From positions 127,501-172,461 of the forward strand of contig RPFO01000384.1 in the NCBI GenBank assembly GCA_009746045.1: a stretch of DNA of 44,961 nucleotides, read 5' to 3'. Of this stretch, positions 39,619 through 44,961 are shown in pieces (the stretch's first letter is position 1; every line of letters starts with the position of its first letter). The translations under genes were made by a program, and so were the position numbers. The notes beneath the pieces were generated by a model. The model made no database searches. It had not been told where the DNA came from and was given only the letters and a program-made list of their open reading frames with translations. The DNA is from Mesostigma viride. Taxonomy: Eukaryota > Streptophyta > Mesostigmatophyceae > Mesostigmatales > Mesostigmataceae.

Positions 39619-40721
39619 GAGATCGGTGGGGTAAGGGGATGCCTGCCTGTATCAAGAAAGAACGGGGTATACCCGTGGGCAGAATGGGGGGCATTATTGA
39701 GTGAAAACTCAATGAATCCCAGCACTTCGTCCCAATTCCTCCCGTCTCGATCCAGGTAGTGCCGCAGTGCCTCTTCCACCACCCGATTCACTCTCTCCAC
39801 CATGTGAGAAGAGCTACTGTGATAGGCCGTACCCATAGACAACTTAGTCCCGACGACCTGAAAAAATGAGGTCCAAAATTTCGACGTGAACAGCTTGTCC
39901 TTGTCGGTGATAAATTGTCGGGGCATGCCATGGAGCCGGAACACATTGTTTAGGAACAAGTGGGCACACTCTTCCGCCGTCAGGGTGGCCTTGCAGGGGA
40001 TTAAATGGCATCTCCGCGTGAGCCGGTCCACCACTACCAGGATCTGAGCATTGCCCGCCTTGGTCTCTGGCAAGGGCCCAATGAAATCCATCATCACCGA
40101 GTCCCAAGGGAACATGGGGTCTGGAATTTCCTTTGGAACGCCCTGTTTGCCCGTATTCCGTGGCTTCATGTGCTGGCAGCTGTCACAGGTACTGACATAC
40201 TCCCGCACATCCCGAGCCATCTTAGGCCAATAGTAGGACCTCCGGGCCCTCGCTAACAGCCTGTCCTGGCCTTGGTGTCCCCCCAAGACGGAGTCATGTA
40301 ACTCAAATAATACCTCAGCGCGGCATATTTGGGGGACATACAAGCGCCATGAGTCTTGACGGGCCGCCTGGCCACTGACATTCACGTAAAGGAACCCGTT
40401 TTGAAACTTGGCTGGGTAGCCGTCCATGCTCTGAGGGCGGGCAGCTATGGCTTCATTTGCCTTGTCCTCAGTGACCGTGAAGCGCGAGATGAGGCGCTCT
40501 AGGTCCGAGCTGATGACGACCGTTGTTGCAGTATTTGCCAACGTGAATGCCTCTCCAACGGGCTGCATTGGAGGGTAACTCCTGTCGCCGGCACCATATG
40601 GCTGTACGGGGCCGAAGTCCTTCCCCCCCTGCGGCTGCGCACGTGCCCTCACGTGCAGGGGTGCTGCCGGCGAGGCGCACGGAATGGTCAACAGTGTCAA
40701 CCTCCGCGGTTGTGGCGCCAC
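39615..40721 (-). pseudogene. pol: Pol of third element: integrase core
   Basis: Integrase joins the element's DNA ends to the host. Zinc-binding N-terminus: LHDSVLGGHQGQD then CDSCQHMK (HHCC). Catalytic core: DFIGPLPETKAGNAQILVVV (D), FITDKDKLFTSKFW (D), YHSSSSHMVERVNRVVEE (E). Its frame differs by one base from that of RNase H upstream; the switch is near a run of seven G on the coding strand (40623-40629). The first 60 or so codons overlap the RNase H frame and are not real. Confidence 0.88.
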
Positions 40722-42351
40722 AGAAGAGGAAGGGGCTCATCGGGTCGCTCAAGCGGTCGCCAAAGGGGGCGACGGGACCATGGGAGGGGATCAACGTCGT
40801 GGCCAAAACGTCAAGATCCTCATAAAACCAATAGTCGGGGCGACGCGACAGGGCGTCAGGGACCGTGTTGTCAAGGCCCTTGACATATTCGATCTTGAAC
40901 GGACCGAACTGTGCCAAATATTCAAGCCAACGGGCTTGGCGTGGCGTAAGCGTGGGCTGCGTCAACAAGTGCGTGAGGGGCCGATGGTCGGTCTGGATGA
41001 TCAAGCGGTACGGGTCCGCAGGGTCGGGTTCGGCCATGGCCACGTTGAACTGAGCACCCAGAAGATGGTGCCGCCAAGTATGGCAACAGTACACCACGGC
41101 CAACAACTCTTGCTGATGGACCGGGTAATTTCTTTCGGCCGGGATCATCGTCCGGGAGATATACTCGACCGGTTGGAGACCGAGACCATGGTCTTGGAGC
41201 AGCACACCGCCAATAGCAACCTTGCTAGAATCGCTATTGACCACGAATGGCTTGGTGGGATCCGGAAGGATGAGGACAGGCGCAGTGGCGAGCCTGGCCT
41301 TCAGCAGGTCAAAGGCCTGTTGACACAGGCCTGACCATTCCCACGGTACGTCCTTCTTGAGGAGGTGAGTAAGCGGGGCCGCAATGGTCGCGAAACGCGG
41401 GATGAAGCGGCGATAATACGATACCAAGCCCAAGAAGCTGCGCAAGGCGCGAACATTCGCGGGAACAGGCCACTGTTGGACGGCGGCGACCTTATCGGGG
41501 TCCGTGGACACGCCCTTGTCCGAGAGAATGTGGCCTAGAAAGGGGACGCTGCGGCCTGATTCTACCTTGCTGCGGCGGGCGGACAGTTTATTATCCGCCA
41601 TGATCTGCAGAACCGCGGCAACATCCTCCAAGTGCTCCTCGAACGTGCGAGAGAAAATGAGGATGTCATCCAAGTAGATGGCCACGCAGGTGCGTTTGTA
41701 CGGCTGCGTCCCCGGGTCCCACGGGATAGTCGGGTCGCGCAGGTCTGCCGAGACCTGGGGCAGCCGACTAGTGCCCATCACCGACCTAAAGAGGTGGTTC
41801 ATGAGCATCTGAAAAGAGGCAGGGCTGTTACACAAGCCCATGGCCGCCACGCGGAATTGGTAATGGCCAAAAGGCGTGGCAAAGGCTGTTTTATGGCAAT
41901 CTTCGGGGGCGATCCGAAGTTGCCAAAAACCGTCTGCACAATCGAGCACCGTAAAGTACTTTGCGCCCTCCACCTTATTAAATATATCATCGATGCGGGG
42001 GAGGGGATACTTGGACTTCACGGTGATCGCATTGAGTTTGCGATAATCCGTAACCAGACGCCACTTCCCATTGGGTTTGGGCACCAGCAACACGCCCGCG
42101 CTGTAAGGGCTATTGCTGGGCTCGATCAAGCCGGCCTCCAACAAGCCGACCAAGATCTTCTTGAGCTCTGCCAACTCCACGGGCCCCATGCGAAAAATGG
42201 GTGAGGTGGTAGGTGGGTGCCCCTCCTGCAAATGAATGCGGTGGAGCACCGGTCTGGCCGGGGGAAACGTAGGTGTTTTCTCCTCAAACACGGCTGAATA
42301 CTGATCGAGCACTGCGTTGAGTCGTTTCACCTCGTCTTCCGACAAGTCCAT
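40468..42351 (-). pseudogene. pol: Pol of third element: reverse transcriptase and RNase H
   Basis: Long open frame from ATG 42351. RT: VPKPNGKWRLVTDYRKLN, FTVLDCADGFWQLRIAPED, YLDDILIFSRTFEEHLEDV with catalytic DD. RNase H: VNSDSSKVAIGGVLLQDHG, QTDHRPLTHLLTQP, DALSRR. The sequence matches the first family's pol at most positions by eye. Real coding probably ends near 40630, where the integrase frame takes over. The protease frame upstream is out of register by one base and ends in TAA 12 bases before this ATG. Confidence 0.9.
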
Positions 42352-42362
42352 GCCAAGCGAGT

Positions 42363-43022
42363 TTAACGAAACTCCAGCCTGGCATGCTGGGCGCTGGGCC
42401 CGCGCGCGTGGGCAAGGGCGTCCAGACGAATGGAGTAAACGGGAGGAGGCTGTCGGGCTCTCATCATCCGCTTGAACTCCCTTTTGGACATGAGAATGTC
42501 CGCAAGGCGACGACGGTCACTCTTGAGGGCAGGCGTGTCATCGGTGATGGTCATGCCGTTGGCCGCATACTGCCGCTCAGGTAACCAGAATGACCCATCT
42601 GGGAAGTGGGTAACCATGGTACCAAAAGAGACGGTCACCTTGGATATGTGCAGCCAGTCAATCCCTAGGATGATATCAGCCGCTTGTAAGGGAATGACCG
42701 TGGCGCGAATGGGCACGCTGGTGCCTTGTACGATAGGGGCCAAGTCCGCATAGCCCGGGGATGGCTGAGTGTAGCCATCCGAGTATCGCACGCGCCGAGC
42801 AATGGTATGGGGAGTCGGGGTTACTCCCAGGCGCTGCACTATGGCCTCACTGATGAAGGTGGTAGCCGCACCACTGTCAATGAGGACCTTGATGCCCTCC
42901 AAACAACGCCCAGAGCCCTGGGGGTCTGGTAGGCTTCCAGTGAAGAGGAGTAGTTGCCGCGGGCCTTCGCTAGGCTCCGCTTGCCATTCCTGGGTCTCTG
43001 TCACCACATTACATGGTAACAA
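42363..43022 (-). pseudogene. pol: Pol of third element: aspartic protease
   Basis: The retropepsin motif LIDSGAATTFISEAIVQRLG marks the catalytic Asp. IILGIDWLHI follows, the second conserved hydrophobic-Gly motif of retropepsins. The open frame starts with no ATG (TTG), so translation depends on frameshifting from gag or on an unseen start. It ends at TAA just before the RT frame. Confidence 0.85.
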
Positions 43023-43081
43023 AACTTGGGCGACTTGTTCATGGCCGGGTAAGGTGTCGCCCGGAGTGCCCTCCCGGCCTC

Positions 43082-44956
43082 TCAGTCCAACGCCTCTCCT
43101 GCAGGCCCCTCGTCCACCGGTGTGCCTCGCAGGTGGCCGGATGCGGCCGCGGAAGAGCCATCATCAGGCTCGGCCGCGTCTGCGGCATCCAGTTGGTTGA
43201 GGGCATGCCCAGCTTGCTGGTAGGCGCTTGGGGGCGCCTTGGGTTGTTGGTACAGCCGGGGCTGTTGGCGCGCTTGTTGCAAGCGTCGGGCACGCTCACC
43301 CGCACTGGGAGCTGTGCGCATATTTCGCGCCGGTGGTGGCCTCGAGGCCATTTGCGGGGAGGCCGCTTGGAAATTGTTGCGTTGCACAGGCGGGGCCTGG
43401 TCCAGCGGAGGGAGATCAGGGCACTCACGTTTGATGTGCCCCACGCGGTTGCAGTGGTAGCACTGAATCCGGGAAGTGTCCAAGGCATTAATGTCCAGGA
43501 CCTCGCACTGTAGCTCATCCACCCACACGGGGGCGAATCCCAGCTCATTGAGTTCCAGTGCATTCACGCGGGGTTTTGGGGTCCGCTGCACCAAGGGAGC
43601 TATCTCCGCTAGGTAGGTCTTGATGTCCTGCAGGTTCCATTGAGCCCAGGAGAGGTGGGCGAATTTCCGCTTCACCTCATCCCGGAATTCGGGTTGCAAG
43701 CCCTCATAGAACCTTGCCAAGGCTTCTGGGCCCATCAGGTCATCAACCCGCCCAGCTAGAAGCTCGAACTTGGTCATATATTCCCGATAGCTCAGGTTCC
43801 CCTGCTTGAACGCCCCAAAAGCCTCCCGGTCCAGCTTGTCTTGGTCGGGTGGCAGGTACTTGGCCCGTGCTCGCCGAAATAATTCAGCCAAGCTGCTGGG
43901 GAAGCCATTGGCCAGGGCGCTTTCGCAATGGAGAGCTTGTCTCACATCGGGAGCCAGTGCCTCGCTGGACACCAGCTTGACCTTGATATCCTCGTCCAAG
44001 AGCTTGCGATTGTATGTCTCCCAGATGTCGATCTTCTGAGACACTGCAATCTCCCAAGCCTCAAACTCTTGGTACGAGCAGTCGGGTTTAAACTTGGGAA
44101 TATCCGACAGCTTGGGCAACGGTGGTAGTCGCCCTGCATTGTGAGTATCATCGTCATGATGGCCCATGATACTCGCGGGTCTCCCGGGCCCGGCCACACC
44201 TTGCGAGGTGTGCCCACGCGGGTAACCTGCCGGGGGGCTGCACTCATCCTCACCCGGGTGCTCATACCCATGTGGGTAGTGGGCGCGGCTTGCATAATGA
44301 TGGGCGGCGGTGGCCGCTGGGTGCTGCGCTCGTGGGTCACCCGGAGCCAGGCGGTCGTATGCTGAGTTGGGGAGGGGAATCGCCTCCCCTGCGACCCCGA
44401 AGGAAGACCGACCGGTCCGTGCGGTGCCCTGGCCCTGCCCAGCCATATTTGGCGAGGCATGGCCGAAGGGGCTAGCCCCAAGGGGTCCAGGCGCATGATA
44501 GGACGCCCGATTCGCAGCGCGGCGAGACCGCGATCGGCTATCATACAAGGGTGGCGCCGGGGCGCTGCTGGGCCAAGTGGCCAATGTAGGTTGCGGCAGC
44601 ACCGTAGGCAGGGCCCCACTCCTACCGTAGTGCAGGGTAACATTATTCCCCTGCGCCCCCGCGCCGGCTCCTACACCAAGGGCCGGACCCGCCGACAATC
44701 CCGCGATGGATGTTCCACTTGGTGGTCCATTAAGGGGATTCACTACAGGGCTATCAGGTGGTGCACCGGCAGCCGCCGAGGAATTCCCTCCCAAACGTGG
44801 GGTTTGTGCTGGGGATGACCCCCTAGAGCCACGCTCACTACTCGGGCGTGAGTGATTTTGGGTAGCTCTCTCTGCCGCCTCGAGTGCTGCCACGAGGGAA
44901 GGGGCAGGAGAGAAGCGATGGGCCTCTCGTCGCCCTCGCTCAATACCGTCAGCCAT
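43082..44956 (-). CDS. gag: Gag polyprotein, third element
   Basis: 624 residues, ATG at 44956, five bases from the window edge. The N-terminal half is Pro/Ala/Gly/Ser-rich. The capsid-like part (about 265-460) includes PKLSDIPKFKPDCSYQEFEAW, FPSSLAELFRRARAKYLPPD and YREYMTKFELLAGRVDDL, parallel to the first family's Gag. The CCHC zinc knuckle CYHCNRVGHIKREC is at about residues 499-512. The Gln-rich tail ends at TGA. This ORF is intact, unlike pol downstream. ORF1 and the 5' LTR of this element, if present, are outside the window. Confidence 0.92.
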   Translation of the reverse strand: MADGIERGRREAHRFSPAPSLVAALEAAERATQNHSRPSSERGSRGSSPAQTPRLGGNSSAAAGAPPDSPVVNPLNGPPSGTSIAGLSAGPALGVGAGAGAQGNNVTLHYGRSGALPTVLPQPTLATWPSSAPAPPLYDSRSRSRRAANRASYHAPGPLGASPFGHASPNMAGQGQGTARTGRSSFGVAGEAIPLPNSAYDRLAPGDPRAQHPAATAAHHYASRAHYPHGYEHPGEDECSPPAGYPRGHTSQGVAGPGRPASIMGHHDDDTHNAGRLPPLPKLSDIPKFKPDCSYQEFEAWEIAVSQKIDIWETYNRKLLDEDIKVKLVSSEALAPDVRQALHCESALANGFPSSLAELFRRARAKYLPPDQDKLDREAFGAFKQGNLSYREYMTKFELLAGRVDDLMGPEALARFYEGLQPEFRDEVKRKFAHLSWAQWNLQDIKTYLAEIAPLVQRTPKPRVNALELNELGFAPVWVDELQCEVLDINALDTSRIQCYHCNRVGHIKRECPDLPPLDQAPPVQRNNFQAASPQMASRPPPARNMRTAPSAGERARRLQQARQQPRLYQQPKAPPSAYQQAGHALNQLDAADAAEPDDGSSAAASGHLRGTPVDEGPAGEALD

Positions 44957-44961
44957 CGCGT

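Larger units (their letters stand above)
29226..44961 (-). mobile_element. Third Ty3/gypsy chromovirus, diverged, 5' end outside window
   Basis: Minus-strand element: gag (44956-43082), protease (43022-42363), RT-RNase H (42351-40468), integrase (40721-39615), integrase tail with chromodomain (39618-38986), post-pol ORF (38964-38753 continued at 31622-30570), PPT 30442-30452, 3' LTR. Its proteins are clearly related to but diverged from the first family, and its G+C is higher. The 5' LTR lies beyond 44961. The left edge of the 3' LTR is tentative: 29226 starts TGTTGCGTG, a near-inverse of the right end at 30439-30441. The element is split by a hAT transposon at 31631-38744. Five frame breaks make this copy inactive unless some are errors. 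Confidence 0.85.

Overview
The window looks like nuclear DNA of a eukaryote, most likely a green alga (Chlorophyta). Two host genes with eukaryotic families sit at the left end, introns are short with GT-AG borders, and the rest is a nest of chromodomain-bearing Ty3/gypsy (chromovirus) elements plus a plant-like LINE with EEP, RT and zf-RVT domains. Short GC-rich palindromes also fit a chlorophyte. The exact lineage cannot be fixed from sequence alone.

Region 1 (about 1-5760) is host sequence. The first exons of a RAD17-like checkpoint clamp-loader gene (minus strand, 1893-2629) diverge from a single-exon ataxin-10-domain gene (plus strand, 3219-5609). A 28-nt run of G follows at 5733-5760. 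Positions 5610-8864 hold no gene I can support.

Region 2 (8870-28581) is one Ty3/gypsy chromovirus on the minus strand (the outer element, about 10.7 kb without its insert). It is bounded by near-identical LTRs and a perfect 5-bp duplication GTCCC. A second copy of the same family (the inner element, 11202-20161, plus strand) is inserted into it in opposite orientation, with its own 5-bp duplication GTACG. This nesting explains the large inverted repeat. The inner copy carries a 469-bp SINE-like insertion in its first ORF and an internal deletion of about 2 kb.

Region 3 (about 29226-44961) is a third, diverged chromovirus on the minus strand that runs off the right end of the window. Its post-pol ORF is split by a hAT-type DNA transposon (31631-38744, 8-bp duplication CCGTCCGC, 18-bp terminal inverted repeats). 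The hAT element is in turn split by a LINE (31900-37147, 15-bp duplication) and contains a 40-bp stub of a second LINE insertion with a 17-bp duplication.

The gene order of the first chromovirus family is: LTR, small ORF1 with a caulimovirus viroplasmin/RNase H1 N-terminal-like hybrid-binding domain, gag with a CCHC knuckle, pol (protease, RT, RNase H, integrase, chromodomain), a large ORF of unknown function, polypurine tract, LTR. The third element shows the same order from gag onwards. The post-pol ORF, present in two diverged lineages, and the stand-alone hybrid-binding ORF1 are the most novel parts of the window.
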